Assembly: GCF_000024185.1 (NCBI RefSeq)
Contig: NC_013790.1
Span: 1,945,501-2,009,500 of the forward strand
Source: Methanobrevibacter ruminantium M1
GTDB lineage: Archaea; Methanobacteriota; Methanobacteria; Methanobacteriales; Methanobacteriaceae
Reading direction: 5' to 3'
Length of the DNA: 64,000 bases
The notes beneath the pieces are model-generated. The model was given only the letters and a program-made list of their open reading frames with translations. It ran no database searches and had not been told where the DNA came from. Of this stretch, positions 55,397 to 64,000 are shown one piece after another; within the stretch, counting starts at the first letter, position 1; every line of letters starts with the position of its first letter. A program made the translations under genes and the position numbers.

Positions 55397-56146
55397 ATGA
55401 TTGAAATGGATTCTAAAAAATTACTTTATGAAGGAAAGGCAAAAAGTGTTTTTCAAGGTGAAAATGCTGATGAAGTCATAATCGACTTTAGAGACGACAT
55501 GACTGCAGGAGATGGAGCAAGAAAAGAAAGCATGGGAAAAAAGGGTTATTTCAACTCAATTATCTGTGCAAAAATCTTTGAGACTCTTGAAGAGGCAGGA
55601 GTTGAAACACAGCTTATCGAACTAACCGAGCCATGTGTCATGAAAGCTCGCAAATTGGATATGATCCCTATAGAGGTCATTGTAAGAAACATAGCTACAG
55701 GAAGCATCATAAGAAAATTCCCATTTGAGGATAAGAGCCCATTTAATCCTCCTCTCATACAGATGGACTTTAAGGCTGACGAATTTCATGACCCTATGTT
55801 AAATGATGCAATAGCTATCGCCCTTGGAATTGCCTCTCAAGAGGACCTTGATAAATTAAGGGAGCTTGCCTTAAAGGTCAACGAAGTAATGAGCAAAATG
55901 TTTAAGGAGATTGGAATCATCCTTGTTGACTTTAAAATCGAATTCGGTAAGGATTCCCAAGGAAATATCATATTAGGTGATGAGATAAGCCCAGATAGCT
56001 GCAGACTATGGGATGCCGAAACCCTTGATATGCTTGATAAGGAACTCTTTAGACAAGGAAAAGATGACGAGGTCATTGATGCCTATGAAGAAGTCTTTAA
56101 CAGACTCTTAACCGAAGAAGATAAGGCAAAATGGAATATTAAATAG
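55397..56146 (+). CDS. purC: SAICAR synthetase (phosphoribosylaminoimidazole-succinocarboxamide synthase)
   Basis: 249 residues. Substrate and ATP motifs: LLYEGKAKSVFQGENADEVII, DDMTAGDGARKESMGKKG (about 33-50), LIELTEPCVMKARKLDMIPIEVIVRNIATGSIIRKF (signature about 77-112, quoted key parts VIVRNIATGS), and GDEISPDSCRLWD near 197. Converts CAIR plus aspartate to SAICAR in purine synthesis. First gene of a pur cluster. No clear SD; ATG at 55406 (MDSKKLLYEG) is an alternative start with GATGATTGA upstream. Confidence 0.96.
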   Translation: MIEMDSKKLLYEGKAKSVFQGENADEVIIDFRDDMTAGDGARKESMGKKGYFNSIICAKIFETLEEAGVETQLIELTEPCVMKARKLDMIPIEVIVRNIATGSIIRKFPFEDKSPFNPPLIQMDFKADEFHDPMLNDAIAIALGIASQEDLDKLRELALKVNEVMSKMFKEIGIILVDFKIEFGKDSQGNIILGDEISPDSCRLWDAETLDMLDKELFRQGKDDEVIDAYEEVFNRLLTEEDKAKWNIK

Positions 56147-56198
56147 GAACAATACTTTAAAAAAACAAAGAAATAATTATTCAATTATATATCCAATT

Positions 56199-56223
56199 AA
56201 AAAAAAAAAAAAAAAAAAAAAAA
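56199..56223. repeat. Uninterrupted 25-base A tract
   Basis: Homopolymer A25 in the purC-purS spacer, flanked by related ATCCAATTAAA words. Its length may vary between cells and could influence transcription of purSQ or mark an assembly weak point. Confidence 0.9.
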
Positions 56224-56305
56224 TCATCCAATTAAATATTCAATTAAATATAGAAAATAAAAATAACTATTATCAAATAATAAATTCAAATTTAAGGTGT
56301 TTAAA

Positions 56306-56578
56306 ATGATGTATGATATCGAAGTTAAAGTTTCCCTAAAAGCAGGAATGTTAAATCCAGAAGCAACTACCATTCAAAGGTCATTATCCCTTTTAGGATA
56401 CGAAGTAAAAGGAACCAAGACAAAAGAGATTATCAGCTTTGTAATGGAAGCGGAATCCGAAGATGATGCAAGGGCAAAAGTGGATGACATGTGTCAAAAG
56501 CTATTATGCAATCCGATCATTCACAACTACACTATAAAAATCATCAAAATGGACTTTACCTGTGCAAGCTGCGAATAA
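56306..56578 (+). CDS. purS: Phosphoribosylformylglycinamidine synthase subunit PurS
   Basis: 90 residues. MYDIEVKVSLKAGMLNPEAT, LSLLGYEVKGTKTKEIISF and ARAKVDDMCQKLLCNPIIHNY match the small PurS subunit that bridges PurQ and PurL. AAGGTG lies six bases before the ATG at 56306; the earlier GTG overlaps the SD. A C-terminal ...DFTCASCE extends past the usual end. Lies 40 bases before purQ, so co-transcribed. Confidence 0.94.
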   Translation: MMYDIEVKVSLKAGMLNPEATTIQRSLSLLGYEVKGTKTKEIISFVMEAESEDDARAKVDDMCQKLLCNPIIHNYTIKIIKMDFTCASCE

Positions 56579-56618
56579 ATACAGACTGATAAAATATTAC
56601 AATTATTAAAGTGATAAA

Positions 56619-57272
56619 ATGGCAATTGGAATTATAAGATTCCCTGGAACTAACTGTGACCGCGACGTTTATAAGGCTATAGATCTTGCTGGCGGAGAGG
56701 CAGAATATATCTGGTGGAACAATGAAGACTTGACTGATTATGATGGAATCGTTATACCTGGAGGATTTTCCTACGGAGACTACTTGCGTGCAGGGGCAAT
56801 AGCTTCCAACACACCTGTTGTGGAAGGGGTTAAGGCACTTGTAAAGGAAGAAAAGCCAGTTCTTGGAATATGCAATGGAGCCCAGATTCTTGGAGAGATT
56901 GGACTTGTTCCAGGATTGTTCATTACAAATGAAGTCCCTAAGTTCAATTGTGAATGGAGCAGACTTAAGGTGGCAAACAATAAGACACCGTTTACAAAGA
57001 ACTTTGATTTAGGCCAAATCATTGACATACCAATAGCTCATGCAGAAGGCAGATTCTACACTAAGGATATTGATTTATTGAAAGACCAAGACCAAATCGT
57101 GCTTCAGTTTGCAGAAGAGAACCCTAACGGATCTATGGAAGCTATCACTGGAGTAAGCGATGAGTCTGGACTTGTTGTTGCAATGATGCCACACCCAGAA
57201 AGAGCCACAACCAAATTATTAGGCTCAGATGACGGTCTTGAATTCTTTAAAGGGATGTTAGATAGTATTTAA
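56619..57272 (+). CDS. purQ: Phosphoribosylformylglycinamidine synthase, glutaminase subunit PurQ
   Basis: 217 residues. Class I glutamine amidotransferase: [37 protein letters not shown], nucleophile Cys in [16 protein letters not shown] (about residue 88), and His/Glu in [10 protein letters not shown]. Supplies ammonia to PurL for FGAM synthesis. Follows purS; purL is not in the window. GTGATAAA precedes the ATG. Confidence 0.96.
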   Translation: MAIGIIRFPGTNCDRDVYKAIDLAGGEAEYIWWNNEDLTDYDGIVIPGGFSYGDYLRAGAIASNTPVVEGVKALVKEEKPVLGICNGAQILGEIGLVPGLFITNEVPKFNCEWSRLKVANNKTPFTKNFDLGQIIDIPIAHAEGRFYTKDIDLLKDQDQIVLQFAEENPNGSMEAITGVSDESGLVVAMMPHPERATTKLLGSDDGLEFFKGMLDSI

Positions 57273-57346
57273 GCTATCTAAAACCTTAATTATTTATTCA
57301 GTTAATATAAAATATTTAAGCTATCTAAAACCTTAATATTTTATTC
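57258..57346 (+). terminator. purQ stop-codon hairpin with downstream duplication
   Basis: TTAGATAG (57258-57265) and CTATCTAA (57274-57281) form an 8-bp stem with the purQ stop in the loop. The 34-base stretch starting ATTTAAGCTATCTAAAACC (57267) is repeated at 57313, offset 46. Confidence 0.6.
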
Positions 57347-57424
57347 AAGCTTAATTAAAATATAAACCCTTTTTTTAAAAACCAACTCAAATTATTTAAA
57401 AAACTATCAAGCAAGGAAGATAAC

Positions 57425-58138
57425 ATGCCAGTATATTTAATAGGTGCAGGTCCGGGAGACCCTGATTTAATAACTTTAAAAGCTGTAAAAGCATTGAATA
57501 AAGCAGATGTTGTTTTATATGACTATTTAGCCAATGATGAAATATTAAAACATGCCCCAGATACAGCAAAGCGCATTTATGTAGGAAAAAAAGCTGGAGA
57601 GCATTATAAGACCCAAGATGAGATCAATCAATTGATTATAGAAGAGGCTAAAGAAAATGAAAATGTAGTCAGGCTCAAAGGAGGAGACCCATTTGTATTC
57701 GGCAGAGGTGGAGAAGAGCTTTTAGCCCTTGCAGAAGAGGGAATCGACTTTGAAGTCATTCCAGGAGTCACCTCAGCAATCGGTGCACCTACAAGCATGG
57801 CATTTCCTATAACCCATAGAGCTGTTGCAACATCCTTTACAGTTGTAACAGGTCATGAAGACCCTACAAAAGAAAACAAGCAAGTAAAATGGGATTATAC
57901 TGCAGACACCCTAATTATCCTCATGGGAATTGGAAACATAAAAGAAAACACTGCAGAAATTATGAAATACAGAGATCCAGACACTCCTGCCTGTGCAATC
58001 GAAAGCGGAACACTCCCTAACGAAAGGGTTGTCTTTGGAACTCTTGCAACAATAGCGGATAAGGAAATCAATACCCCTGCAATACTTGTGATTGGAAAGG
58101 TCATTGATGTATTCAAGCAAATAAAGGGAATTGAATAA
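57425..58138 (+). CDS. cobA: Uroporphyrinogen-III C-methyltransferase
   Basis: 237 residues. SUMT signatures: [22 protein letters not shown] at the N-terminus, [34 protein letters not shown] (about 78-98) and [22 protein letters not shown] (about 115-136). It methylates uroporphyrinogen III at C2 and C7 to precorrin-2, feeding sirohydrochlorin, coenzyme F430 and corrinoids. Single-function form without CysG or HemD fusion. AAGGAAGATAAC precedes the ATG. hemD lies 3.7 kb downstream on the same strand. Confidence 0.95.
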   Translation: MPVYLIGAGPGDPDLITLKAVKALNKADVVLYDYLANDEILKHAPDTAKRIYVGKKAGEHYKTQDEINQLIIEEAKENENVVRLKGGDPFVFGRGGEELLALAEEGIDFEVIPGVTSAIGAPTSMAFPITHRAVATSFTVVTGHEDPTKENKQVKWDYTADTLIILMGIGNIKENTAEIMKYRDPDTPACAIESGTLPNERVVFGTLATIADKEINTPAILVIGKVIDVFKQIKGIE

Positions 58139-58641
58139 TAATAAATAAAATAAACTATTTAAATGAGGATTGAATAAAATCAATCCCTTTTAACTATTTT
58201 TAAAAAAAAAAACACCACCACTACCAGAAGGAATAAATAAAATAAATAAATAAAAGAGCCATAGCCACATCCCACTCGATTTCAATTATCATTAATTTTT
58301 AATTAAAACCACTCCATAAGTTATTTGACAGTTAAGTTAATACTTTTTCATCACATCCCACAAAAAAATATTACTCATAATCAAGATAAGTATTATTAAA
58401 AAAAGGACCTATTATAACTGTAAGAGTAAAAAAAATTAAAAAATAATTATAAAATATATCAAAATTAGATAATAATGAAATATATAAAAAATAGATTAAA
58501 AAAATATTTTAAATGCTAAAATAAAGAACAAATAAGCAAAAAAATACATTAAGTTTAAATAGTATTAAAAATATAACTAATTATTACTCAAATATACTTT
58601 ATGAGTTATGAGTGAATAAAAAAAAATAAAGCGGAGTAATT
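58139..58641. other. AT-rich spacer without recognisable gene
   Basis: 500 bases between cobA and the DUF4013 gene, both plus strand. The right end holds the promoter of the latter; I see no RNA gene or strong palindrome. Confidence 0.5.
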
Positions 58642-59361
58642 ATGGAAATCGGAGAAATTATTACTGATTCTTTAAAGTATCCTATTAATAACATTAAAGC
58701 TTTAATAATTTACATAGTCCTCGGTATCGTTGCAGGTCTTGTACTCGTATTAACCGGCGTTGGCGTCGGAGCAGGTGCAATAGCAAATAGCGCAGCAGCC
58801 ACTGGAATTGTTGGAATTATTGGAATTATTATATTCTTCCTTATATACTTATTAATCTTAGGATACGAATTAGATGTTATAAACTTTGGTATTGAAAGAA
58901 GAGATGACGCTCCTGAAATCGACTTCGCTAGACAAATAACTAATGGTATTAAATGGTACATTACTTGCTTCATTTACATGTTAATCCCAACTATCATTAT
59001 GATAATTTTATCATACCTCAATCAAACTTTAGGTTTAATTGTAGGAATAATATTATTTATCATAGCAGCATTCGCTTTATTAATGGCTCAATGCAGATTA
59101 GCTCACACAGACAGCTTAGGTGAAGCATTAAATATTCCAGAAGCAATTAAAGATATTACAAAAGTGGGAATTATAAAAATAATAGCAGTATTCCTTATTT
59201 TAGTTATCCTAGGCCTTGTCGTATCATTTATTTTAGGTTTATTTAGTGTATTAGGCGATGTAGGCACATATATTGGAGCTATTTTATCTGGTATTTTCAC
59301 AATCTACCTAGCCTTTGTAGTCTTCAGAGCTAGTGGATTATTATACTCAGATGCAGTTTAA
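58642..59361 (+). CDS. DUF4013 family membrane protein
   Basis: 239 residues with about six hydrophobic segments (20-45, 50-75, 110-130, 135-155, 175-200, 205-230). The start MEIGEIITDSLKYPINNIKAL and the mid-protein RLAHTDSLGEALNIPEAIKDI are typical of DUF4013, a family common in Methanobacteriales, where paralogues occur in tandem. Function unknown. GGAGTAATT precedes the ATG. A strong two-hairpin terminator directly follows the stop, suggesting high expression. Confidence 0.85.
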   Translation: MEIGEIITDSLKYPINNIKALIIYIVLGIVAGLVLVLTGVGVGAGAIANSAAATGIVGIIGIIIFFLIYLLILGYELDVINFGIERRDDAPEIDFARQITNGIKWYITCFIYMLIPTIIMIILSYLNQTLGLIVGIILFIIAAFALLMAQCRLAHTDSLGEALNIPEAIKDITKVGIIKIIAVFLILVILGLVVSFILGLFSVLGDVGTYIGAILSGIFTIYLAFVVFRASGLLYSDAV

Positions 59362-59363
59362 GC

Positions 59364-59425
59364 AAGCTTTTTTGGACTGCGGCCAAAAAACCTTGACCAA
59401 AATTCTTATCACATTTTGTGATAAG
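59364..59425 (+). terminator. Double-hairpin terminator; copy B of the conserved 3' element
   Basis: AAGCTTTTTTGGAC, loop TGC, GGCCAAAAAACCTT (59364-59394), then GACCAAAATT and a second perfect hairpin CTTATCAC-ATTTT-GTGATAAG (59405-59425), then T tracts. First hairpin and GACCAAAATT match copy A after the thermosome gene. Confidence 0.8.
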
Positions 59426-59725
59426 TATCTTTTCTTTTTTTACTTTTTCTTTTTTTTATAAATACTATTAAATTTACTTTTTTTTAAAATATTTATCCAA
59501 ATAACTAATTTTCTAAAATAAACTCTTAAAACCCTTTTTTTAAAAAATAAACTACCAAAAATATTTCCTTTTACAAAATTGTTTCATAATTATGAAACAA
59601 ATTAATCTTAAAATAGAAACCATAGAAACAAATAATCAAAACAAAATAAGTCAAAATAATAAAAAAGAAAGAATAAAAAAAGAATAAAAGAGTATAAAAA
59701 TAAAAAATAAGAGTATAAATAAAGC

Positions 59726-61237
59726 TTAATCCAAATTATCAGACTTATTTAAAGCTTTTTTAAGTCTAAAAGTAATATACTGAGTTCCTCCTCGCATGAC
59801 TCTCTTGAATTCAACCCAATCAAGGTTAGCTAAGAAAGTCTTTACAATATATGCAAATGAGAAATAATACTTGCTCATAAGACTGTCTCTTAACTTCTCT
59901 ATCTCCTTATGATCTGCATAAGGATAGTCCACCAGACAATTAAGATACCGATCCTCATTCAGCCATTTGGAATAGTCCTCTGTAATGAGATAGCCATTCT
60001 CTTTAGCCCAATCATAAAATCCAGTACCTGGGAATGGTACCGCTTGCTGGAAGAAGCACATGTCCGGATAAACAGATTGAGCAAACTTATAAGTCTCATC
60101 GATTGTCTCAAGGCTGTCACCAGTCAACCCTATCATAAAGCAGCCAAATACTTTAATGTCTAACTTTCTGGCATTCTCTGCAAATGCTCTTGACTGTTCA
60201 AGGGTTATTCCCTTTTTAGTCTCATTTAAAACGTCCTGATTACCAGACTCATATCCGCAAACAAGTAATCTGCAACCGGCATCCTTCATCTTTTTCATTG
60301 TCTCATAGGTTAAGTCAACCCTTGTATTGCAGGACCAGATAGGCTTTAGGCCTCTTTTTATAATCTCATCACAAAACTCAATAACCCTTGGCTGATTAAC
60401 AGTGAATGTGTCATCCTCAATAAAGATTTCCTTAATCTCTGGAAGCTCCTTCAAGATGTATTCAAACTCATCTGCAAGGTCAGTGACTGATCTTGTCCTA
60501 TAAATTCTTCCGCCCATTGTAGATGGATAGCTGCAGAAATTGCACTGGTTAGGGCATCCCCTTGATGATACAATCTGAATCATTGGCTTTTGAGCGAAGG
60601 CATATGCATAGTCATCGAAGTTTAGATACTTCTGGTAAACCTTTGAAACATATGGAAGGCTATCCAAGTCCTCAAGAGGCTCTCTGTCTTCGGTATGCCT
60701 TACTTCAAAGTCAACTGGTTCAGTCAATAGATTGATACCTAAAGATGCGATGTCCACACCATCAGAGTTTACCCTATAGGAGACTCCCTTCACTGATGCA
60801 ACATCATCAGAGGATATAAGCTCCCCTACAGTATAGTCATACTCTTGGCGAAGAAGATAATCGATGCCTAAACACTCTTTTAAGACTGCATCAGGCAATA
60901 TTGTTGCATGAGTTCCTCCAATAAGTATTTTTGCCTTAGGATAAGCCTCTTTAATGGCATTTATAACTGTATAATCATAAGCGCAAGTAGGGGTTGTTAT
61001 TTCAGCCATGATATAATCAGGTTGGTAGTTTTTAACCTCTTCAACTGTATCTTCGGTTGTATATGCCTTTGTAATGCAATCAACCAATTTGCAGTCGTAT
61101 CCCTCACGTTCGCATACCCCAACACAGTATGCAAGCCAGTAAGGATAATATAAGGTACCTGATTTGGTCTTTTCAGGCCATCTGCTAGCCCTGCTTATAT
61201 TGAATTCATATGGTAAGTTTAAGAATAGAATTTTCAT
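59726..61237 (-). CDS. B12-binding-domain radical SAM protein
   Basis: 503 residues. An N-terminal cobalamin-binding-like domain (1 to about 150; LNLPYEFNISR, DYIMAEITTP, ILIGGTHATILPDAVL) is followed by the radical SAM core with the 4Fe-4S motif SSRGCPNQCNFCSYPSTMGG (CxxxCxxC, about 228-240). The His of the classical DxHxxG B12 loop is not seen. The C-terminal 90 residues contain a weak helical, possibly membrane-associated region (YYFSFAYIVKTFLANL). Proteins of this layout methylate unactivated carbons or rearrange lipids and cofactors; the substrate is unknown. GTGATAAG precedes the ATG. Confidence 0.88.
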   Translation of the reverse strand: MKILFLNLPYEFNISRASRWPEKTKSGTLYYPYWLAYCVGVCEREGYDCKLVDCITKAYTTEDTVEEVKNYQPDYIMAEITTPTCAYDYTVINAIKEAYPKAKILIGGTHATILPDAVLKECLGIDYLLRQEYDYTVGELISSDDVASVKGVSYRVNSDGVDIASLGINLLTEPVDFEVRHTEDREPLEDLDSLPYVSKVYQKYLNFDDYAYAFAQKPMIQIVSSRGCPNQCNFCSYPSTMGGRIYRTRSVTDLADEFEYILKELPEIKEIFIEDDTFTVNQPRVIEFCDEIIKRGLKPIWSCNTRVDLTYETMKKMKDAGCRLLVCGYESGNQDVLNETKKGITLEQSRAFAENARKLDIKVFGCFMIGLTGDSLETIDETYKFAQSVYPDMCFFQQAVPFPGTGFYDWAKENGYLITEDYSKWLNEDRYLNCLVDYPYADHKEIEKLRDSLMSKYYFSFAYIVKTFLANLDWVEFKRVMRGGTQYITFRLKKALNKSDNLD

Positions 61238-61819
61238 CTTATCACATTAAAAATTAAATATTTGATATCCTTTTAAATTAATTGAAAAAGTCAATATTAA
61301 AAATCCATATTAGATATCATTTTAATCAATTGAAAAATAAATATTAAAAATCCTGATTAAATAAATTCTAACAACCAGTTAAAAAATTTAATATATTTAT
61401 AATATTTTCATACATATATAATTTTAGAACTAGTATTATATAAATTTAAATAAGTATTATGCTAATTTTTCATGAATTTTATAAATAATTATATAATTTC
61501 ACTTACAAAAATAATAACAAAAATAATAACAAAAATAAAATACAAAAGAAATTTTTTATCAAAAGAAATGAAAATTAGGCAATCAGATAAACAAATGAAA
61601 AAAAAATACTGTTTGAAAAATCATTCGATGTAATTCAAACAAAGCAATGAAAAAAAATAGCAAAACTGAACATCAAATCAAACAAAATAAGAAAATTTTA
61701 AACAACAAAAGGAAATAAAAAACTAAAATAAAAATTATTCAATTATTAGTTTTCAAATGCTCTCATAGAAACTATTTAAATAATAAAAGTCAATTTAAAA
61801 CTACATCAGATGTGTAAAC
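61238..61819. other. AT-rich divergent spacer, no gene seen
   Basis: 580 bases between the radical SAM gene (minus) and hemD (plus). Contains both promoters and two short similar stretches (TTAATCAATTGAAAAA around 61275 and 61322). No RNA gene or strong palindrome found. Confidence 0.5.
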
Positions 61820-62596
61820 ATGAAAAAGAAAATAGCAATCACAAGACCTCAAGAACGGTCAAAAGCCGCAAAGGAGTTTATAGAAAACTATGGATCCGAA
61901 GCAATCATAGTCCCAACACTTGAATTGAAACTGGAAAATACCGAATCACTAAAGAACCTGATGGAAAAATCCAATGAGCTAGACTGGTTGATATTTACAT
62001 CAGTAAGTTCAATCGAATCAATCTTTGAATTCTATCCGGACTTCTTGGACAAGTTGAATCCAGAGTGTAAAATTGCAACCATAGGTACTAAAACTGCAGA
62101 ACTTGGTATAAAAAAAGGACTCCCTATAGACATCATACCTAAAGATTATACTGCTGAAGGACTGCTTGAAGAATTTGAAAGAATCGACTTAAATAATAAA
62201 AATGTTGGCGTCCCTAGGACATTTTCTGCAAGGACTATTTTACCTGAAGGACTTAAAAATATGGGGGCAAATGTGATCTTGGCTGAAAGTTATAAATCAG
62301 TCATTCCAGAGGACACAAGCAAGATAGAAAAACTGATTCAATGCATCTTAGATGAAAAGATTGACGGAATCACATTTACAAGTCCTTTAACTGTATCAAA
62401 CCTTTTTGAAATAGCTAAAGATGAAGATAAGGATAATCTAGTTGAAAAGTTATCTACAACAACCCTTACTGTAGCTATTGGACCAATTACAGGTAATATA
62501 TTGAACCAATTAGGAGTAAATCACATCTATCCAAAAAGGTATACTGTAAAAGACATGATTGACTTGATGTTTAGGGAGTTAAACAATAGGGAATAA
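61820..62596 (+). CDS. hemD: Uroporphyrinogen-III synthase
   Basis: 258 residues. Two-lobed HemD fold: KKKIAITRPQERSKAAKEFIE, LDWLIFTSVSSIESIFEFY, CKIATIGTKTAELGIKKG, VPRTFSARTILPEGLKNMGA, and IDGITFTSPLTVSNLFEIA with TVAIGPITGNIL in the second lobe. It cyclises hydroxymethylbilane with D-ring inversion; its product is the substrate of the SUMT at 57425. HemD sequences are poorly conserved, but this pattern is clear. Confidence 0.92.
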   Translation: MKKKIAITRPQERSKAAKEFIENYGSEAIIVPTLELKLENTESLKNLMEKSNELDWLIFTSVSSIESIFEFYPDFLDKLNPECKIATIGTKTAELGIKKGLPIDIIPKDYTAEGLLEEFERIDLNNKNVGVPRTFSARTILPEGLKNMGANVILAESYKSVIPEDTSKIEKLIQCILDEKIDGITFTSPLTVSNLFEIAKDEDKDNLVEKLSTTTLTVAIGPITGNILNQLGVNHIYPKRYTVKDMIDLMFRELNNRE

Positions 62597-62725
62597 TATT
62601 GAAAATTGAAAAAACAAACGATGCTATTAAAAAAAAAATAATTTTTAGACAATTAAAAAAAAAAAGATTTTAGAAATATTAGAACCAATTACGAATTTAA
62701 GTAATCAATCAGAGGAGGAATTTCT

Positions 62726-63904
62726 ATCAATCAATTTAAAATAAGCATAATCATACCTGTTTACAATGGAGAGAAATATCTTCCACTAACTTTAGATTCA
62801 GTAATCAATCAGACAATTGGAATTGAAAATCTGGAAATCATTATAGCGGATGACTGTTCAACAGACAACACTGCTAAAATCATTCAAGAATATAAGGAAA
62901 GGATAAATTCGGATACTGGAAAGGAAACTATAAAATCCATATCTCTTGAAGAAAACAAAGGAGGAGCATTCGGTCCCCGCAATCTTGCATTGAATTATGT
63001 GAATGGAGAATATCTGATGTTTATTGATTCAGATGACACATATCCAAAAGACGCTTGTGAGATTCTCTTAAATAAAATAGAGGAATATGGATGCGACATT
63101 GCCTTTGGAAGATATCTTAGGCATTATCCGGAAGAGAATTTCATAAGAAAATCCTACACTCCCTATATCGACACCCTTGATGAACCATATCTTAGCTATT
63201 TAGATGATTTAGTAAAGGGATCCAACTTTAAGGGAATAGTAGGGAGCCTTTGGAAAAACATATTCAGCAAGTTCTTCTATGGTAGCTCCATAGATATGAA
63301 TAAGTTCAATTCAAAGGAATCTGATAATTCCCACCCAAAGGAACTGGATAAAAATTATAAAAATAATAAAGAGATATTCATAAGAAATATTAAGGATGAA
63401 AATAAAGAGGAAATAGCTATCTTAAAGATTTTACCTTCATTTTGGACTAAAATCTATAGAAGCGAACTTATAAGCAAAAACAATATCAATTTCCCCGAAT
63501 GTGTCTCTGCAGAGGATTTGAACTTTCTATTGGAAGCATACTTTAAAAGCGAAAATGGAATTTTGTTTTTGAATGACAAGATTGTCTATAATTATTTTAT
63601 GCGTTTAGAGGTTGTAGATAAGTCAGTTACAAAAAATATCAATTTCAGATTGGTTTATGATTCAATTAAAGCATATAGATTGTCTTCAGAGCTTTGTGAC
63701 AATTTCAATATAAAGAATAAGGACCTGTTCCTAAACCCTTATCTATTAAACTGGATAAGCTTATGGCTAAGCAGAAAAAATACAAAAGAGGAAAATAAGA
63801 TATTTTTAGAGGAATTTGATAAGTTAGATAAGACTAAAAAGTATGGTTTGAAGTATAAATTGATTTTAAAGACCACAAAATTATTATTAAAAATAAAATC
63901 ATAA
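62726..63904 (+). CDS. Family 2 glycosyltransferase with probable ATC start
   Basis: About 392 residues. The N-terminal GT-A core reads NQFKISIIIPVYNGEKYLPLTLDSVINQT, EIIIADDCSTDNTAKII, NKGGAFGPRNLALNYVNGEYLMFIDSDDTYPKDACEIL, with the nucleotide-site DxD as DSDD. The C-terminal part is divergent and helical, with an acidic SAEDLNFLLEAYFK acceptor-site motif. No ATG, GTG or TTG occurs in frame before 62990, which is beyond the first two catalytic blocks. GAGGAGG (62712-62718) is followed after seven bases by ATC AAT CAA at 62726, exactly where the start should be; the frame opens at 62705. I infer an ATC start. Sugar donor unknown. Confidence 0.8.
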   Translation: MNQFKISIIIPVYNGEKYLPLTLDSVINQTIGIENLEIIIADDCSTDNTAKIIQEYKERINSDTGKETIKSISLEENKGGAFGPRNLALNYVNGEYLMFIDSDDTYPKDACEILLNKIEEYGCDIAFGRYLRHYPEENFIRKSYTPYIDTLDEPYLSYLDDLVKGSNFKGIVGSLWKNIFSKFFYGSSIDMNKFNSKESDNSHPKELDKNYKNNKEIFIRNIKDENKEEIAILKILPSFWTKIYRSELISKNNINFPECVSAEDLNFLLEAYFKSENGILFLNDKIVYNYFMRLEVVDKSVTKNINFRLVYDSIKAYRLSSELCDNFNIKNKDLFLNPYLLNWISLWLSRKNTKEENKIFLEEFDKLDKTKKYGLKYKLILKTTKLLLKIKS

Positions 63905-64000
63905 AAAAGAAAGCTTTATAAAAAGCAAAATAAATAAAACTAGAAGAGATTATTATCCAATCCATACTGAAATTCACATAAAGCAAAGAATTAATTTTTA

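Noticed and set aside
58895-58973. Minus-strand frame opposite the DUF4013 gene
   Set aside because: Ile/Pro/Thr-rich antisense of membrane helices.
62990-63904. GT2 starting at TTG 62990
   Set aside because: Would lose the first catalytic strands although the frame is open and homologous upstream to 62705.

Overview
The window looks like a low-G+C methanogenic archaeon of the Methanobacteriales, most likely Methanobrevibacter. It carries archaeal housekeeping genes (thermosome, NAC, archaeosine tRNA transglycosylase with PUA domain, archaeal tRNA-splicing endonuclease, archaeal-type TrpRS), an F420H2 oxidase (FprA) and large secreted adhesin-like proteins, one of which carries repeats resembling pseudomurein-binding repeats. 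Spacers are extremely A+T rich with many simple tandem repeats. I see no tRNA, rRNA, CRISPR array or insertion sequence.

Layout. 0.1-4 kb: SpoIIM-like membrane protein, trpS, endA and a DtxR-type regulator. 4.1-14.4 kb: a surface-protein island with two secreted transglutaminase-fold proteins and a 1293-residue beta-helix/Ig-like adhesin. 14.8-24 kb: thermosome, an LCM-type methyltransferase, an M48 protease, small secreted or anchored proteins, fprA and an alpha/beta-hydrolase-like protein. 24-34 kb: a P5C-reductase-like protein, a YhgE/Pip-like membrane protein, NAC, tgtA, another adhesin and an MnmC-like methyltransferase. 34-36 kb: a two-gene PIN-nuclease module. 36.3-38.3 kb: a glycyl-radical-enzyme homologue without radical machinery. 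38.8-48.1 kb: a surface-glycan locus (methyltransferase, flippase, GT2, nucleotidyltransferase-cupin, GT10, DUF4422 transferase, UDP-galactopyranose mutase) with several gene remnants. 48.4-50.4 kb: a second PIN module. 50.5-53.6 kb: a broken acyltransferase and glmS. 54-64 kb: an HTH/AP2-like DNA-binding candidate, purC-purS-purQ, uroporphyrinogen-III methyltransferase, a DUF4013 membrane protein, a B12-binding radical SAM protein, hemD and a GT2.

How the genes fit together. The glycan locus, glmS and the acyltransferase would build and decorate cell-surface polymer. The adhesins and transglutaminase-fold proteins act on or bind the pseudomurein wall. cobA and hemD serve tetrapyrroles (F430, corrinoids), and the pur genes serve IMP synthesis.

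Most unusual signals: (1) a repeated two-gene PIN-nuclease/helical-partner module with upstream palindromes, a candidate undescribed toxin-antitoxin-like or defence system; (2) a C9 tract that switches a glycan-locus methyltransferase out of frame; (3) three genes whose Shine-Dalgarno (SD) sequence points at AUU or AUC instead of AUG; (4) a glycyl radical enzyme relative lacking both the catalytic Cys and the Gly loop; (5) a small family of conserved 3' hairpin elements; (6) a 16-bp operator-like motif, TTTAGGyATrACTAAA, next to TATA boxes, possibly read by the DtxR-type regulator. Several single-base frameshifts lie in homopolymers, so sequencing or assembly error must be excluded for each.
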